Source of the DNA: Orenia metallireducens
Lineage (GTDB): Bacteria > Bacillota > Halanaerobiia > Halobacteroidales > Halobacteroidaceae
NCBI RefSeq assembly: GCF_001693735.1
Contig: NZ_LWDV01000010.1
Location: forward strand, 411,308-461,797
Reading direction: 5' to 3'
DNA length: 50,490 nucleotides
Shown here: one piece after another, positions 33,413-44,107 of the stretch
How the letters are laid out: every line of letters starts with the position of its first letter
How positions within the stretch are numbered: position 1 is the stretch's first letter
Made by a program: the position numbers and the translations under genes
The notes under the pieces: model-generated
Database searches by the model: none
What the model was told of the DNA's origin: nothing
The model's input: only the letters and a program-made list of their open reading frames with translations

Positions 33413-34102
33413 CTACCTATTTTCTCCCAAAATCTTTAAGCTATCCTCCTCTAAATTGACCTGTTGAATCTCAACGGGAAAGGGTAGATCAGCAAAATCA
33501 ATCTCAAATTGTAACTTATCCTTAATCTGTTCAATCAAACTTTTAGGGATAATAATATTTTCTACTGCTAATTCATCAGAATTGAAGACAATAGTATCTT
33601 TATCTTTAACTACAAAATTACCTGCTAGTTGAATATTGACATTGGCATTAAAAAATTGTATATCCCCAGTCATCATCACTTTATTCTTTAAAAGCTCCAT
33701 CTTAAATTTATCAAATATATTCAGTTCCTCTCTACTAACAAGATATTGGTTCAACGCTTTTTCTAATACCTTCAAATTGAGATAAGTATTTTTCCCTTCT
33801 GTTACCTGCCATTGACCCTCTATCTTCTTAACCTTTAAATCCTTAAATTCCCCTTCAAATTTATTGATTGGTAATGAATCTATAATAAGATTATCTGCAC
33901 TAATCTCCAAATTATCTACTCTACCTATCAATAACTCTATAGCAGGAAAAGAATCAATATCTACCTCTAATCTATCACTCTTATCAACTTCTTCTCTTAA
34001 AGTACTACTCAATCTTTGAGAAATTGATTCTGGTAAGTAAAATTGCATAAATGCCAATATTAATAGAATAAAAATAATCAAGAGCACCTTAAAATTTCTC
34101 AT
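33413..34102 (-). CDS. DUF2993 (LmeA-like) lipid-binding protein
   Basis: A 229-residue envelope protein. It has an N-terminal membrane anchor (about 5-23) and a DUF2993 domain with the typical alternation of 'L.V..DSFPAIELLIGRVDNLEISADNL', 'INKFEGEFKDLKV' and 'FPVEIQQVNLEEDSLKI' in outline. The family folds as a tubular lipid-binding domain related to LmeA, thought to handle membrane lipids. Ligand unknown here. It stands just downstream of the ZIP gene (about 70 bases) and could share its transcript. Confidence 0.85.
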   Translation of the reverse strand: MRNFKVLLIIFILLILAFMQFYLPESISQRLSSTLREEVDKSDRLEVDIDSFPAIELLIGRVDNLEISADNLIIDSLPINKFEGEFKDLKVKKIEGQWQVTEGKNTYLNLKVLEKALNQYLVSREELNIFDKFKMELLKNKVMMTGDIQFFNANVNIQLAGNFVVKDKDTIVFNSDELAVENIIIPKSLIEQIKDKLQFEIDFADLPFPVEIQQVNLEEDSLKILGENR

Positions 34103-34170
34103 ATTTTCACCCCCAGCTGTATATTGGATTAAAAATTTCTTAATCTATAATATTATCAATATCAGTTAAT

Positions 34171-34893
34171 TTAAAATAAAAATGTCAACACCACTCCCGT
34201 CCCTAATCCTACTATTATTCCTAAAGTTGCATCTAAACCATAATCAAAATTATAAGAACTAGGTATCAATTCAAATAAGGTCAGATATAACATCCCTCCC
34301 CCTGCAAATCCTAAAGTAACCGATAAGAATTCTGGAGAGATATAACCTATCAAGGACCCACAAAAAGCACCAATTCCCATTGGTATCCCAGGTAGTAGTG
34401 TGGCTATCAAGATTCTGATAGGGCTCCACCCACCTACATTCATTGGAGTTGCCATCGATAAACCTTCAGGAAAGTTATGAAATGCCATAACTATTGCCAA
34501 CCCAAAACCCAACTCTGCTGTAGCAATATAACCTGCTCCAATAGCTAAGCCTTCTGGAAAATTATGCATAGAGATACCTAAACCCAGCAATACCCCTGTA
34601 TGAATATACTCTTCTCCTTTTATATACTTTCTAAAAAATTTACTGGTTATACTCAATAGGATAAATCCTAGTAACAATCCACTAATTGCATAGGCTAAAC
34701 TACTATGATGAATAGACTCAGGGACTAAATCAACCATTACAATAGCTAACATAATCCCCCCTGCAATTCCTAATAAGAAACTAACCGATTTATTAGTGGG
34801 CTTTCTCCAAAAAAAAGTAACAATCCCTCCCAAACCCGTTCCCAACATCCCTGCTAATAGACCAATGGCTGTTGTTATAATAATTGAACTCAC
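34171..34893 (-). CDS. ZIP-family metal transporter
   Basis: A 240-residue divalent-metal permease, shorter than the one at 10.6 kb. Signature helices '[17 protein letters not shown]' (about 108) and 'VMAFHNFPEGLSMATPM' (about 136) both keep His-Asn-Phe-Pro-Glu-Gly. The hydrophilic loop has the short metal-free 'KYIKGEEYIHTG'. The start is GTG at 34893, preceded by GAGGTGATAAG. Substrate not predictable. Confidence 0.9.
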   Translation of the reverse strand: MSSIIITTAIGLLAGMLGTGLGGIVTFFWRKPTNKSVSFLLGIAGGIMLAIVMVDLVPESIHHSSLAYAISGLLLGFILLSITSKFFRKYIKGEEYIHTGVLLGLGISMHNFPEGLAIGAGYIATAELGFGLAIVMAFHNFPEGLSMATPMNVGGWSPIRILIATLLPGIPMGIGAFCGSLIGYISPEFLSVTLGFAGGGMLYLTLFELIPSSYNFDYGLDATLGIIVGLGTGVVLTFLF

Positions 34894-35020
34894 CTTATCA
34901 CCTCACCTCAAAGAATCAATAAATATACTCGTAAACCAAATTGATAAATACTTTATATACTTTTATGTGAGATGAATAATAGTTATACTTAGCTAGCAAG
35001 CAGATTAGAGTTGATTTAAA

Positions 35021-35060
35021 AAACCCTATTTAGATGTAACGTTACATCTAAATAGGGTTT
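35021..35060. terminator. Strong bidirectional terminator
   Basis: A perfect 40-base palindrome (20-bp arms, opening aaaccctatttagatgtaac) flanked by A-tract on the left and T-tract on the right. It ends the GGDEF/HD-GYP transcript and shields the ZIP gene. Confidence 0.85.
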
Positions 35061-35068
35061 TTTTTATT

Positions 35069-36787
35069 CTATTCAGCTATCTCTTTCCATTTATCCCCTC
35101 TAACTTCTTGATTATCTTCTACCAACTCTATAAATTGACTAACAAGCTCAGGATCATACTTAATTCCTGCTCCTTCTTGTAATACTCTAATTGCTTCTTC
35201 TTTAGAGACTGCTTGCCTATAAGGCCTACCATTAATCATTATATCATAAGCATCAATAATTCTTAGAACCCTTGATAGCAATGGTATCTCCTTTCCCTTT
35301 AATCCTATCGGATACCCACTACCATCCCAATTCTCATGATGATAAAGAATCAGTTCAGAAATTGGATTTAAAATTTTAAAGTTCTTAGCTATATTATAAC
35401 CAGCTTCAATATGCTTGTCTAATTCATCTAAATCTTCTCTATTTAACTCACCTCTCTTGTGCAAAATTCCCGATGAAACTGTCAATCTACCTATATCATG
35501 AAACTCCGCTAGTAAAAATAACTTATTAGTTAAATTCTCAGATAATCCCAACTTATTAGCAAACTTAAGAGAAAGCTCTCTAACTCTAATAAGATGTTCT
35601 TCTTCCTCATATCCGTTATTTAAAAATCGTTCTATCAAGGACGCTAAAATAGGGTTATTAATATTGTTCTTCTCTTCTGATTTTCGCTTATACATCATAT
35701 TCTCAGCCTTATTAAATACATCTTCAATTTTATCTGAAAAACTATATTTAGTAGCCGTTCCTAAAGCAACATTTGGAGGAAAAGGTGCTAAATCTAATTC
35801 CAAACAGTTTCTCTGAATTCTTTCAATAATTACTTTAGCCTCTGCCTCACTAGTATTAGGAAGAAAAGCGCAGAATTCATCTCCTCCCCAACGAATAACT
35901 ATATCATGACCTCTAATAGATTCTTTTAAAATTCTAGCTGATGTCTTTAAAAGCTTATCTCCTGCTTCATGACCAAAGACATCATTGGCTAGCTTTAAAC
36001 CATTTAAATCAGCCACAATTATACTTAATGGAAAGTTCTCTTCTCTATCTAACTTAGGTAGAATGTATTCATAATATCCTCTATTATATGCCCCAGTTAA
36101 GGAATCATAATAAGTCATATTCCTAATCTTTTCTTCTGTCATCTTATGAGCTGTAATATCAGAGGCAGAACAGATAAGGTACTCTATTTTTCCTTGATTA
36201 TCTAACTTTGGAGTTCTAGTTACAGCTAATATCCTATCTTGACCATTCTTATCTTTAAATATTTCCTCTGTATAAATCTCTACCTTCTCTCTAAACACTC
36301 TCCTATTATGATTAATAGACCTCTTAGCTTCCTCTTTAGTATAAATATTATAAATATTAGAATCTTCTATTTCTTCTTTACTCTTGCCTATAAATTCTGC
36401 ATGAGCTTTATTTACTAAACCGTAAGTTTCTTTATCCTTAAAGGTCCAAACATGTATCTTTATATCCTCTAACAAAACATTTTGACCTTTTAATTTTTTA
36501 ATTAAATCTTCTTTATCTTTTGAAGTTTCTCTATAAGATTTATAAAACTTAATTAAAAATAAGGATAATACTAGATTAATCATAAACATCAAATTTATCA
36601 TAATGTTAAATAATCTCTCATTCTCTAAATAAAATCTATATATGTCACCTATTTGTGTACTTATATTATTCGAAAATAGTAGTTCTTCTATACTCTCTAC
36701 ACCCAACACAATTTCTCCAGAAAAAAAAGAGTGGTTTACCATCACAAATAAAAGAACAACTACAATCTCTATTATATATCTACTCAT
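35069..36787 (-). CDS. Membrane PAS-GGDEF-HD-GYP cyclic-di-GMP protein
   Basis: A 572-residue signalling protein. It has two membrane helices around a short external loop (about 5-80), a PAS sensor (about 105-215), GGDEF (about 225-370) with intact 'RWGGDEF' for diguanylate cyclase activity, and HD-GYP (about 390-560) with 'FHDIGRL' and 'HHENWDGSGYPIGLKG' for c-di-GMP hydrolysis. Both sites look intact, so it could make or destroy the messenger depending on its sensor. It gives a direct link to the candidate c-di-GMP riboswitch at 19.3 kb. ATG 36787 follows GAGGTGAC. Confidence 0.93.
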   Translation of the reverse strand: MSRYIIEIVVVLLFVMVNHSFFSGEIVLGVESIEELLFSNNISTQIGDIYRFYLENERLFNIMINLMFMINLVLSLFLIKFYKSYRETSKDKEDLIKKLKGQNVLLEDIKIHVWTFKDKETYGLVNKAHAEFIGKSKEEIEDSNIYNIYTKEEAKRSINHNRRVFREKVEIYTEEIFKDKNGQDRILAVTRTPKLDNQGKIEYLICSASDITAHKMTEEKIRNMTYYDSLTGAYNRGYYEYILPKLDREENFPLSIIVADLNGLKLANDVFGHEAGDKLLKTSARILKESIRGHDIVIRWGGDEFCAFLPNTSEAEAKVIIERIQRNCLELDLAPFPPNVALGTATKYSFSDKIEDVFNKAENMMYKRKSEEKNNINNPILASLIERFLNNGYEEEEHLIRVRELSLKFANKLGLSENLTNKLFLLAEFHDIGRLTVSSGILHKRGELNREDLDELDKHIEAGYNIAKNFKILNPISELILYHHENWDGSGYPIGLKGKEIPLLSRVLRIIDAYDIMINGRPYRQAVSKEEAIRVLQEGAGIKYDPELVSQFIELVEDNQEVRGDKWKEIAE

Positions 36788-36950
36788 AGGTCACCTCATT
36801 TATAGTAAAAATACTTTTATTTTATTCTACTGAATATTATATCATATATTCTCTATAAACCCTATATTAATAGGTAGTATTAATTATTAATAATAACGAT
36901 CTCTTATTAAATTGTCAATAAATTCAATAAATGTATACAAAAAATCAATA

Positions 36951-36980
36951 AAAAGCAGCCTATATATAGACTGCTTTTTT
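36951..36980. terminator. Terminator of the Spo0E-like gene
   Basis: Arms aaaagcag and ctgctttt enclose an almost self-complementary centre (one mismatch), with runs of A and T on both flanks. It begins six bases past the Spo0E-like stop. Confidence 0.8.
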
Positions 36981-36985
36981 CTCTT

Positions 36986-37144
36986 TTATTTTAACATAAA
37001 TTTTAAAATCTCTTTATATATCTTCTGACTACGACTTAGAACATCTTCATCAAGCAGGTTATTTGACTTATCCTCCACTTTCTTAATCAGCTCTCTTCTC
37101 AATCTATCTACTTTCTTTATACCATTATCATTTACAGATACCAC
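36986..37144 (-). CDS. Spo0E-like sporulation regulator, start disrupted?
   Basis: A roughly 50-residue helical hairpin with the Spo0E pattern: 'VDRLRRELIKKVE' then 'LLDEDVLSRSQKIYKEI', where the family keeps S-Q near the second helix. Such peptides dephosphorylate Spo0A~P to hold back sporulation. The natural ATG (37129-37131), nicely spaced from AAGGGTGG, is one base out of frame with the body. Inserting one G after ATG would restore M-D-N-G-I-K-K. In the frame as given, only GTG 37142-37144 is available, too close to the ribosome site. It may be a true frameshift mutation, a sequencing slip or a weakly translated gene. Confidence 0.6.
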   Translation of the reverse strand: MVSVNDNGIKKVDRLRRELIKKVEDKSNNLLDEDVLSRSQKIYKEILKFMLK

Positions 37145-37255
37145 CCTTCAAAGACAATAGTATTTATTACCAACAATAACATAGATAGAATTCTCATTCA
37201 AATTTATGTAATCAAATAGGTGTTTTTCCAGAAAGATACCTATTTAAGAAAAAGT

Positions 37256-37279
37256 AAAAAGCAGAGAAAACTCTCCGCT
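37256..37279 (-). terminator. Terminator of prfB
   Basis: Minus-strand arms AGCGGAGA and TCTCTGCT (one G-U pair) with loop GTTT and TTTT after, beginning eight bases past the prfB stop. The remaining DNA up to 37144 has a further hairpin near 37215-37243 and no gene. Confidence 0.75.
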
Positions 37280-37286
37280 TAAAATA

Positions 37287-38382
37287 TTATATCTGCTTTA
37301 AATAACCTTCAATAAATTTATCTAAATCTCCATCCATCACATCATTGATCCTACCTGTTTCTACATTAGTTCGGTGATCTTTAACCATCTGATAAGGATG
37401 GAAAACATAAGAACGAATCTGACTCCCCCAAGCAATCTCTTTATACTCGCCACGAATCTCATCTAGCTTTTCAGCTTCCTTCTCCTGCATATACTCAAAT
37501 AACTTAGATTTGAGAATCTTCATAGCACTCTCTTTATTTTTGTGCTGAGAACGTTCATTTTGACATTGAGCTACAATCCCTGTAGGAATATGGGTAATTC
37601 TTACAGCAGAATCAGTAGTATTAACATGCTGCCCCCCTGCACCACTAGCTCGATATGTATCTATCTTCAAATCACTAGGGTCAATTTCAATCTCAATCTC
37701 ATCATCAATCTCAGGCATAATATCCACAGAAGCAAAGGAAGTATGCCGCCTTCCTGAAGCATCAAAAGGAGATATTCTTACTAGACGATGAACCCCTTTT
37801 TCAGCCTTTAGATATCCATAAGCATAAGGACCTGTTATCTGTAAAGTTACACTCTTAATTCCAGCTTCATCACCAGCCATAAATTCCAAAGTCTGTACCT
37901 TGTATCCATGCTGTTCTGCCCAACGAGTATACATCCTTAGTAACATCTCAGCCCAATCTTGAGACTCAGTTCCTCCAGCTCCTGGATTGATAGATAATAA
38001 GGCATTGTTCTCATCATATTCACCAGATAATAGGGTCTTTAGTTCTAATTGTTCCCAATCCTTCTCCAACCTTTCAACCCTCTTTTGAACCTCTTTAATT
38101 ACACCTTTATCATCCTCTTCTACAGCTAACTCTAATAATAGGATTAGCTCTTCACTCTCATTATTGAGTTGATCAAATTCACCTATTTTCCCTTTAATAC
38201 CACTTAATCTCTGAGCTACCTTCTGGGCATTGTCACTATCATTCCAAAAGTTAGGGTTAGCCATCTCACCTTCTAGCTCACCTTTCTTAGCAACTAAAGC
38301 ATCATAGTCAAAGAGACTCCCTCAAATCTGCTATTTTTTCTGTAATGACTTCTAATCTAGAGTTTAATTCATTTTCCAACAT
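37287..38382 (-). CDS. prfB: Peptide chain release factor 2 (programmed +1 frameshift)
   Basis: RF2 (364 residues after frameshift) releases peptides at UGA and UAA. The first 24 codons (38382-38311, [12 protein letters not shown]...LRESL) end at an in-frame TGA. Skipping one base continues at GAC (38309) into the main frame. Motifs are the anticodon-like tripeptide SPF ('RISPFDASG') and GGQ ('GAGGQHVNT'). TGA in this position is the known autoregulation: low RF2 favours the shift. ATG 38382 follows AGGAAG. It is last in the hpf-secA-prfB order. Confidence 0.97.
38307..38323 (-). other. prfB: prfB programmed +1 frameshift site
   Basis: The minus strand reads GAGGGAG-TCT-CTT-TGA-C: an internal Shine-Dalgarno-like GAGGGAG close upstream of the slippery CTT, then the TGA stop and C. 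This is the conserved bacterial RF2 arrangement. Confidence 0.95.
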
Positions 38383-38453
38383 CAAACCACTTCCTTTTCT
38401 TATATAGTACAAGTATGAAAAACCTAAAAAATAAAGAATTTATTCGTTACTTT

Positions 38454-41012
38454 TTACTTATTTATACAACATTTCTTATACTTCTTCCCACTTCCACAAA
38501 GACAAGGATCATTTCTACCTGGTTCTTCACCTTTAACAATCGGCTTTAACTTAACCTCTCCTTCTTGTTGACCTTGACCTTGAACAGGTGGGCGCACAGT
38601 ATCATAAGCCGTTGTTAAGGGTCCATGGCCATAATTAAAGCTTCTATTATCCTCTATACTATCATTTCTTACCACTTCAATAGCAAATAAATACTTAATA
38701 ATATCCTCTCTAATCCAAGAACTCATCTGCTTAAACATCTCAAAACTTTCAAATTTATATTCAATTAAAGGATCTCTCTGTCCATAGGCTCTTAGACCAA
38801 TCCCTTGGCGTAAGTCATCTATTGCATGAAGATGATCCATCCATTTTTGGTCAATAATCTTAAGCATAACTACCTTCTCTAACTCTTCCATCCCATCATT
38901 ACCTAGCTCTGCTCTTCTTGCTTGATAAGCAGTGGTGAATTTATTGAATAACTCATCTTTAATCTCTTCTCTACTCAATCTTTCTAATTCCTCTTTAGAT
39001 AAGTCTAAACCTTTTAACTGATTAGCTAAATAATTGACCAAACCTTCTAAGTCCCATTCATCAGGATGTACTTTATCATTTATATAAATATCTAAGCTTT
39101 CATCTAACCATTGCTCTGCCATCCCAAAGATTATCTCTTCTAAGTCTTCTCCTTCTAAAACCTTTCGCCGTTGATTATAGATAACCTGTCTCTGTTTATT
39201 TAGTACATCATCATACTCTAAGATACTCTTTCTAATTTCAAAGTTACGGGATTCTACTCTATTTTGAGCATTAGCGATAGATTTGGTAATTAAATTATGC
39301 TCAATAGGTTGATCATCTTCTAACCCTAAAGTATTCATCACCCCTGCAATTCTATCAGAACCGAATAATCTCATCAAATCATCTTCTAATGATACATAAA
39401 AACGGGAAGAACCTGGGTCTCCCTGTCTTCCAGAACGCCCTCTTAACTGATTATCAATCCGTCTACTCTCATGGCGTTCTGTACCAACCACATGGAGACC
39501 TCCTAATTTATCGACACCATCACCTAAAACTATATCGGTACCACGACCAGCCATATTAGTAGCAATAGTAATTGCTCCCCGTTGACCAGCTCTTTTAACA
39601 ATCTCAGCCTCTCGCTCATGGTATTTGGCATTCAATACTTCATGGGGTACATGAGCTTGCTTTAACCTCCTACTTAGTTCTTCGGACTTCTCAATAGAGA
39701 CAGTTCCAACCAATACCGGTTGCCCCTTCTTATACCTCTCTTTAATATCTGCTACTACAGCATTAAACTTGGCATCTTCAGTCTTATAGATTACATCAGG
39801 TAAATCTTCACGGGCTACTGGTTCATTTGTTGGAATAACAACTACTTTTAAATTATAAATCTCTTCAAACTCAGTTTCTTCAGTAGCAGCAGTACCTGTC
39901 ATACCAGCTAATTTATCATACATTCTAAAATAATTCTGGAAGGTAATACTAGCAAGGGTCTGACTCTCTTTTTGAATCTGTACTCCCTCTTTGGCTTCAA
40001 TTGCTTGATGAAGACCTTCACTATAACGGCGTCCAGACATTAAGCGACCAGTAAATTCATCAACAATATGAACCTCTCCATCTTTAACGATATAATCTTT
40101 ATCCCTCTTCATCAATTCTTTTGCTCTTAAGGCTTGATTGATATGGTGTAAATAATCCATATACTGATTGTCATATAAGTTATCAATCCCCAGTACACTC
40201 TCCACCTTATCATTTCCCTCATCAGTTAAAGTAATAGAGCTGGCCTTTTCATCTACAGTATAATGCTCCTCGCTATTTAACTTTTTTGCTATTTCAGCAA
40301 ATTTATAATATAAGGATGGAGATTGTTGTGTAGGTCCAGAAATAATCAATGGGGTGCGAGCCTCATCAATTAAGATACTATCTACCTCATCCACAATACA
40401 ATAATGTAACTCTCTTTGAACTAAATGTTCATCATCAACAGCCATATTATCTCTCAAGTAATCAAAACCAAATTGATTATTTGTTCCATAGGTAATATCA
40501 GCCTGATATGCCTTCTTCCGTTCATCATAATCCATATCCTCTAATACTAGTCCAACTTCTAAACCTAAAAATTCATAAATCTGTCCCATCCACTCACTAT
40601 CACGCTCTGCCAAATAATCATTTACAGTAATAACATGAACACCTTTTCCTGTTAATGCATTAAGATAAACTGGTAATGTAGCTACCAAAGTCTTACCTTC
40701 CCCAGTCTTCATCTCAGCAATCTTTCCTTGGTGTAAAACTATACCCCCAATCAACTGTACATCATAATGGCACATACCAGTAGTTCTCTTGGATGCTTCT
40801 CTTACTACAGCAAATGCCTCAGGTAGAATCTGATCTAAAGTCTCCCCTTGTGCTAATCTATCTTTAAATTCGTCAGTCTTTTTCTTTAATTCCACATCTG
40901 TTAAAGAGCCAATCTTTCTTTCTAAATTATTAATCTCTTCTACTATCGGCTCTAGCTTTCTTAGCTCCTTCTCATTTGGGTCAGTAAATAGCTTCTTTAA
41001 AAGTTTAAACAT
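38454..41012 (-). CDS. secA: Preprotein translocase ATPase
   Basis: The 852-residue motor of the Sec pathway. It drives unfolded preproteins through SecYEG using ATP. Walker A 'MKTGEGKT' (about 101), DEAD-like '[13 protein letters not shown]', the preprotein-binding domain, 'GRGTDIVLG', and the C-terminal zinc tail '[18 protein letters not shown]' (SEC-C) for SecB or ribosome contact are all seen. Full length with ATG 41012. It is followed by prfB after about 70 bases and preceded by hpf. Confidence 0.98.
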   Translation of the reverse strand: MFKLLKKLFTDPNEKELRKLEPIVEEINNLERKIGSLTDVELKKKTDEFKDRLAQGETLDQILPEAFAVVREASKRTTGMCHYDVQLIGGIVLHQGKIAEMKTGEGKTLVATLPVYLNALTGKGVHVITVNDYLAERDSEWMGQIYEFLGLEVGLVLEDMDYDERKKAYQADITYGTNNQFGFDYLRDNMAVDDEHLVQRELHYCIVDEVDSILIDEARTPLIISGPTQQSPSLYYKFAEIAKKLNSEEHYTVDEKASSITLTDEGNDKVESVLGIDNLYDNQYMDYLHHINQALRAKELMKRDKDYIVKDGEVHIVDEFTGRLMSGRRYSEGLHQAIEAKEGVQIQKESQTLASITFQNYFRMYDKLAGMTGTAATEETEFEEIYNLKVVVIPTNEPVAREDLPDVIYKTEDAKFNAVVADIKERYKKGQPVLVGTVSIEKSEELSRRLKQAHVPHEVLNAKYHEREAEIVKRAGQRGAITIATNMAGRGTDIVLGDGVDKLGGLHVVGTERHESRRIDNQLRGRSGRQGDPGSSRFYVSLEDDLMRLFGSDRIAGVMNTLGLEDDQPIEHNLITKSIANAQNRVESRNFEIRKSILEYDDVLNKQRQVIYNQRRKVLEGEDLEEIIFGMAEQWLDESLDIYINDKVHPDEWDLEGLVNYLANQLKGLDLSKEELERLSREEIKDELFNKFTTAYQARRAELGNDGMEELEKVVMLKIIDQKWMDHLHAIDDLRQGIGLRAYGQRDPLIEYKFESFEMFKQMSSWIREDIIKYLFAIEVVRNDSIEDNRSFNYGHGPLTTAYDTVRPPVQGQGQQEGEVKLKPIVKGEEPGRNDPCLCGSGKKYKKCCINK

Positions 41013-41195
41013 ATATACGTATTCACCTCTCTAAAATAATTTACACAAATCTGAAAATTTTATTATAAGCAACATTTATATTATTTATAATTATTAAATT
41101 TAAATCTCAATTTAACTATACACCATTAACCATATACTGTCAACCAACTAAAACCTCTCTCTATTTCATAGTCGCTATTGAAGAAAATAAGAAAA

Positions 41196-41221
41196 AAGGC
41201 TAGCTATTAATAGCTAGCCTT
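41196..41221 (-). terminator. Terminator of hpf
   Basis: A perfect 26-base palindrome (aaggctagctatt and its complement), followed on the minus strand by TTTT. It partly insulates hpf from secA. Confidence 0.8.
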
Positions 41222-41243
41222 CTTAATTATATACTTATATACT

Positions 41244-41783
41244 TTAGAACGTTGGTTCAATTAAACCATAATTCCCATCATTTCTTTTATAAACTACATT
41301 AACCTCTTCTGTCTTAGCATTAGAGAATACAAAAAAGTCATGGTGTAATAAATCCATCTGCATAACTGCCTCTTCTACATACATAGGTTTGATAGCAAAC
41401 TTCTTAGTCTTAACAACCTTTACTTCATGTTCTTCCTCATCGGTATTATCTTCTTCTATATTTAAGATATCTTCTTTATTAATTCCTTTTATCTTACGGT
41501 TGATCTTTGTTTTATATTTACGGATTTGACCTTCTAATTTTGAAACTACTCCATCTATAGAAGCATACATATCATCACTCTTCTCTTCAGCTCGTAAAAT
41601 AAGACCGTCTACAAAAAGAGTTACCTCTACAATATGTCGCCCTCTTTCAACTTCTAAAGAAACTTGAGCTTCTATAACATCTTCATATTCAAAATACTTT
41701 CTAACCTTACCAATCTTATCTTCAGCATAGTCTCTCAGAGAATCTGTTATTTCTATGTTTTTACCTCTAACAATAAATTTCAT
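41244..41783 (-). CDS. hpf: Ribosome hibernation promoting factor, long form
   Basis: A 179-residue long-type HPF, which pairs 70S ribosomes into inactive 100S dimers in stationary phase. The N-terminal S30AE domain (MKFIVRGKNIEITDSLRDYAEDKI onward, shown here as landmark) binds the mRNA/tRNA channel. An acidic linker (about 105-120, EEDNTDEEEHE) leads to the C-terminal dimerisation domain 'KPMYVEEAVMQMDLLHHDFFVF'. I start at ATG 41783 (GGAAGGAG upstream) rather than at the TTG 21 bases earlier. The hpf-secA-prfB order is usual in Firmicutes. Confidence 0.95.
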   Translation of the reverse strand: MKFIVRGKNIEITDSLRDYAEDKIGKVRKYFEYEDVIEAQVSLEVERGRHIVEVTLFVDGLILRAEEKSDDMYASIDGVVSKLEGQIRKYKTKINRKIKGINKEDILNIEEDNTDEEEHEVKVVKTKKFAIKPMYVEEAVMQMDLLHHDFFVFSNAKTEEVNVVYKRNDGNYGLIEPTF

Positions 41784-42105
41784 TACTAGACCAACTCCTT
41801 CCAAGATAATCTGGATAATCTTATATTATATTAATTCTATCTTTAATTGAGATATTCCTTCTTTTTATTCTATTTATTTTTAATTTCCAACAAAAAATTT
41901 TACTCATTACCTCCAATTTATTACTATATAAACTCTAATTTAAAATTAAATAACTATATTATAAGTCTTATTTTAGATAAATCACCTTTATTACTTAATA
42001 TAATTTTCCTTTAATAAATTTACCAAGAGGTTTTAACTATCCTAATCAAGAATTTGAGCATTAAGAACAAGAAGTCTCAATAAACTTAAACAAGGAGTAG
42101 AAAAA
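41784..42105. other. Intergenic between divergent genes
   Basis: AT-rich DNA separating hpf (leftward) and the phosphatase-like gene (rightward). It must hold both promoters, but no clear -35/-10 pair, operator or ORF stood out. Confidence 0.4.
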
Positions 42106-42903
42106 TTGAGAGATTGGAAAATTATATTCATAGTACTTCTTATAATCTTTATGGAAATTATAATTATGGGAGGGTGTCAGATGAAGAAGGATTCAATAGC
42201 TAAAATCAGAGTGGCAACCTATAATATCCATCATGGCGTTAATCAAGATGATAAATATAATCTACAAGCGATAGCAGCTACACTTAAAAACTTAAATGCA
42301 GATATCATAACATTACAAGAAGTTGATCAGAAGTGGGGGATTAGAAGCAATTATGATGAACAATTAGATATATTAGCTAAGGAACTCAATATGTATTCGA
42401 CTTTTGCTCCAGCTTTAGCTAAGGGAATTGGTGGGTATGGACTAGGAGTTTTAAGTAGATTCCCTATAACTAATATAGAAGTTAAATATCTATCAGGTAA
42501 TTTAGAACAGAGAATTCTATTAGCTGTAGATATTGAAATTAATGATATAACTCTTAACATTTATAATACCCATTTAGGCTTATCAACTGAAGATCGCCAA
42601 TCTCAAATAAAGGATATCTTAGGTTATATAAATATAAAAGAAAAGGATAATCTAAGTCTTTTAATGGGTGATTTCAATGTCAATAAAGATTCTACTGAAT
42701 TGAAAGCTATAAAGCAAATCTTCTTTGAAGTTGAAGAATTAGCAAACAAAAATATTGGAGAGACCCTAATCAATGAAAATCTTAAAATTGATAATATATA
42801 CTTATTGACAAAGATGCCTATTAAAAATTTAGGTATCCTCCCTTCAGATGCTTCAGACCATTATCCTGTTTTTGCTGATATATTAATTTTAAAGGATAAT
42901 TAG
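42106..42903 (+). CDS. Endonuclease/exonuclease/phosphatase-family lipoprotein
   Basis: A 265-residue protein with a membrane/signal segment (about 6-22) ending in MGGC, a possible lipobox (Cys 24). It is followed by a complete EEP metallo-hydrolase domain: 'VATYNIHHG', 'LQEVDQ' (metal Glu), 'YNTHLGL', 'LMGDFNVN' and 'SDHYPVF' (catalytic Asp-His). Such exported enzymes hydrolyse phosphodiesters in lipids or nucleic acids; the substrate here is unknown. The start is TTG at 42106 behind AAGGAG. Single gene, convergent with the cold-shock gene. Confidence 0.88.
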   Translation: MRDWKIIFIVLLIIFMEIIIMGGCQMKKDSIAKIRVATYNIHHGVNQDDKYNLQAIAATLKNLNADIITLQEVDQKWGIRSNYDEQLDILAKELNMYSTFAPALAKGIGGYGLGVLSRFPITNIEVKYLSGNLEQRILLAVDIEINDITLNIYNTHLGLSTEDRQSQIKDILGYINIKEKDNLSLLMGDFNVNKDSTELKAIKQIFFEVEELANKNIGETLINENLKIDNIYLLTKMPIKNLGILPSDASDHYPVFADILILKDN

Positions 42904-42923
42904 ATAGTTCAAAAAATACTAAG

Positions 42924-42945
42924 AACCCCAGATTAATCTGGGGTT
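42924..42945. terminator. Hairpin between convergent genes
   Basis: aaccccagatt and aatctggggtt form a perfect 11-bp palindrome. T-rich sequence follows on the minus strand, so it mainly serves the cold-shock gene but may end both. Confidence 0.65.
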
Positions 42946-42976
42946 ACCATAATGCTCTAATTACCTATGTATAGAA

Positions 42977-43180
42977 TTAAAGCTTAACTACATTATCAGC
43001 TTGAGGTCCTCTTTCTCCCTCAACAATTTCAAATTCAACAACTTGACCTTCTTCTAAGCTTTTGAATCCTTCTGCTTGGATTGCAGAGAAGTGTACAAAT
43101 ACGTCATCTCCACCTTCTCTTTCAATAAATCCGTAACCTTTTTCATTGTCAAACCATTTTACAGTTCCTTCTAATCTCAT
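42977..43180 (-). CDS. Cold-shock protein (CspA family)
   Basis: A 67-residue single-stranded nucleic acid chaperone. RNP1 'KGYGFIER' and RNP2 'VFVHFSAI' are present, in a five-strand OB-fold of standard length. ATG 43180 follows AGGAGG. The roughly 200 bases upstream would contain the long leader usual in csp genes; no motif was identified. Confidence 0.96.
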   Translation of the reverse strand: MRLEGTVKWFDNEKGYGFIEREGGDDVFVHFSAIQAEGFKSLEEGQVVEFEIVEGERGPQADNVVKL

Positions 43181-43378
43181 TCTTGCATTCCTCCTAAAAA
43201 TTGCTTGAAAAATTCTAGTGATTTTATCACTTTCCAGCTAAAACTATAACATAATACACAAAAATTGTCAACAATATTGGGCAAAGATTTAGGTTTAGAT
43301 TGAGTTTAAGCCTAGGCTATTAGACTATATTTATCTTCTAGGCATTTTGAGTTCAAGCTTAAAGTTATACTATATTCA

Positions 43379-44107
43379 TTATAATACCTTAGCCAAAAAC
43401 TCTTTAGTTCTCTCTTCCTGAGGATTAGTAAATATCTGGTCTGGCTTTCCTTCTTCAACTACTATACCCTGATCCATAAACAACACTCTATCTCCTACCT
43501 CACGGGCAAATCCCATCTCATGGGTTACAACCACCATAGTCATACCTTCATTGGCCAAATCCTTCATAACTCCTAATACCTCTCCTACCATCTCTGGGTC
43601 CAAAGCAGAAGTAGGCTCGTCAAATAACATTACCTTTGGTTGCATTGCTAAAGCCCTAGCAATAGCAATTCTCTGCTTCTGTCCACCAGATAATTGGCTT
43701 GGATAAGCATCAGCTTTATCCTTTAGACCAACCTTCTCTAATAACTCATAAGCTATCTTTTCTGCCTCTTTTTTACTAACCCCTTTAACCTTAATAGGAG
43801 CTAAGGTTATGTTATCCAAGACTGTCTTATGAGGAAAGAGATTAAAATGCTGAAATACCATTCCTGTCTCTTGACGAATTAAATCTATATCTGCTTTGGG
43901 TGAATTGATCTGTTGACCTTCAATATAGACCTTCCCTGCTGTAATATCCTCTAAAAGGTTTAAGCATCTTAAGAAAGTACTCTTTCCAGAGCCACTAGGT
44001 CCGATAACAACAACAACTTCCCCTTGCTTTACTTCTTCATTGATACCTTTTAGAACCTCTAGTTTTCCAAAGCTCTTGTGCAAATCTTCTATCTTAATCA
44101 CTGACAC
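43379..44107 (-). CDS. glnQ: Polar amino-acid ABC transporter ATPase
   Basis: A 242-residue ATPase of the GlnQ/HisP group energising amino-acid uptake. Walker A 'GPSGSGKST' (about 36), Q-loop '[12 protein letters not shown]', signature 'LSGGQKQR', Walker B '[13 protein letters not shown]', and H-loop 'VTHEMGFA' are all present. Its start overlaps the permease end by 14 bases, so translation is coupled. It is the last gene of the binding protein-permease-ATPase operon. Confidence 0.95.
   Translation of the reverse strand: MSVIKIEDLHKSFGKLEVLKGINEEVKQGEVVVVIGPSGSGKSTFLRCLNLLEDITAGKVYIEGQQINSPKADIDLIRQETGMVFQHFNLFPHKTVLDNITLAPIKVKGVSKKEAEKIAYELLEKVGLKDKADAYPSQLSGGQKQRIAIARALAMQPKVMLFDEPTSALDPEMVGEVLGVMKDLANEGMTMVVVTHEMGFAREVGDRVLFMDQGIVVEEGKPDQIFTNPQEERTKEFLAKVL

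Noticed and set aside
38264-38382. prfB called as truncated or frameshifted by error
   Set aside because: The TGA with preceding GAGGGAG and CTT is the standard programmed RF2 frameshift site.
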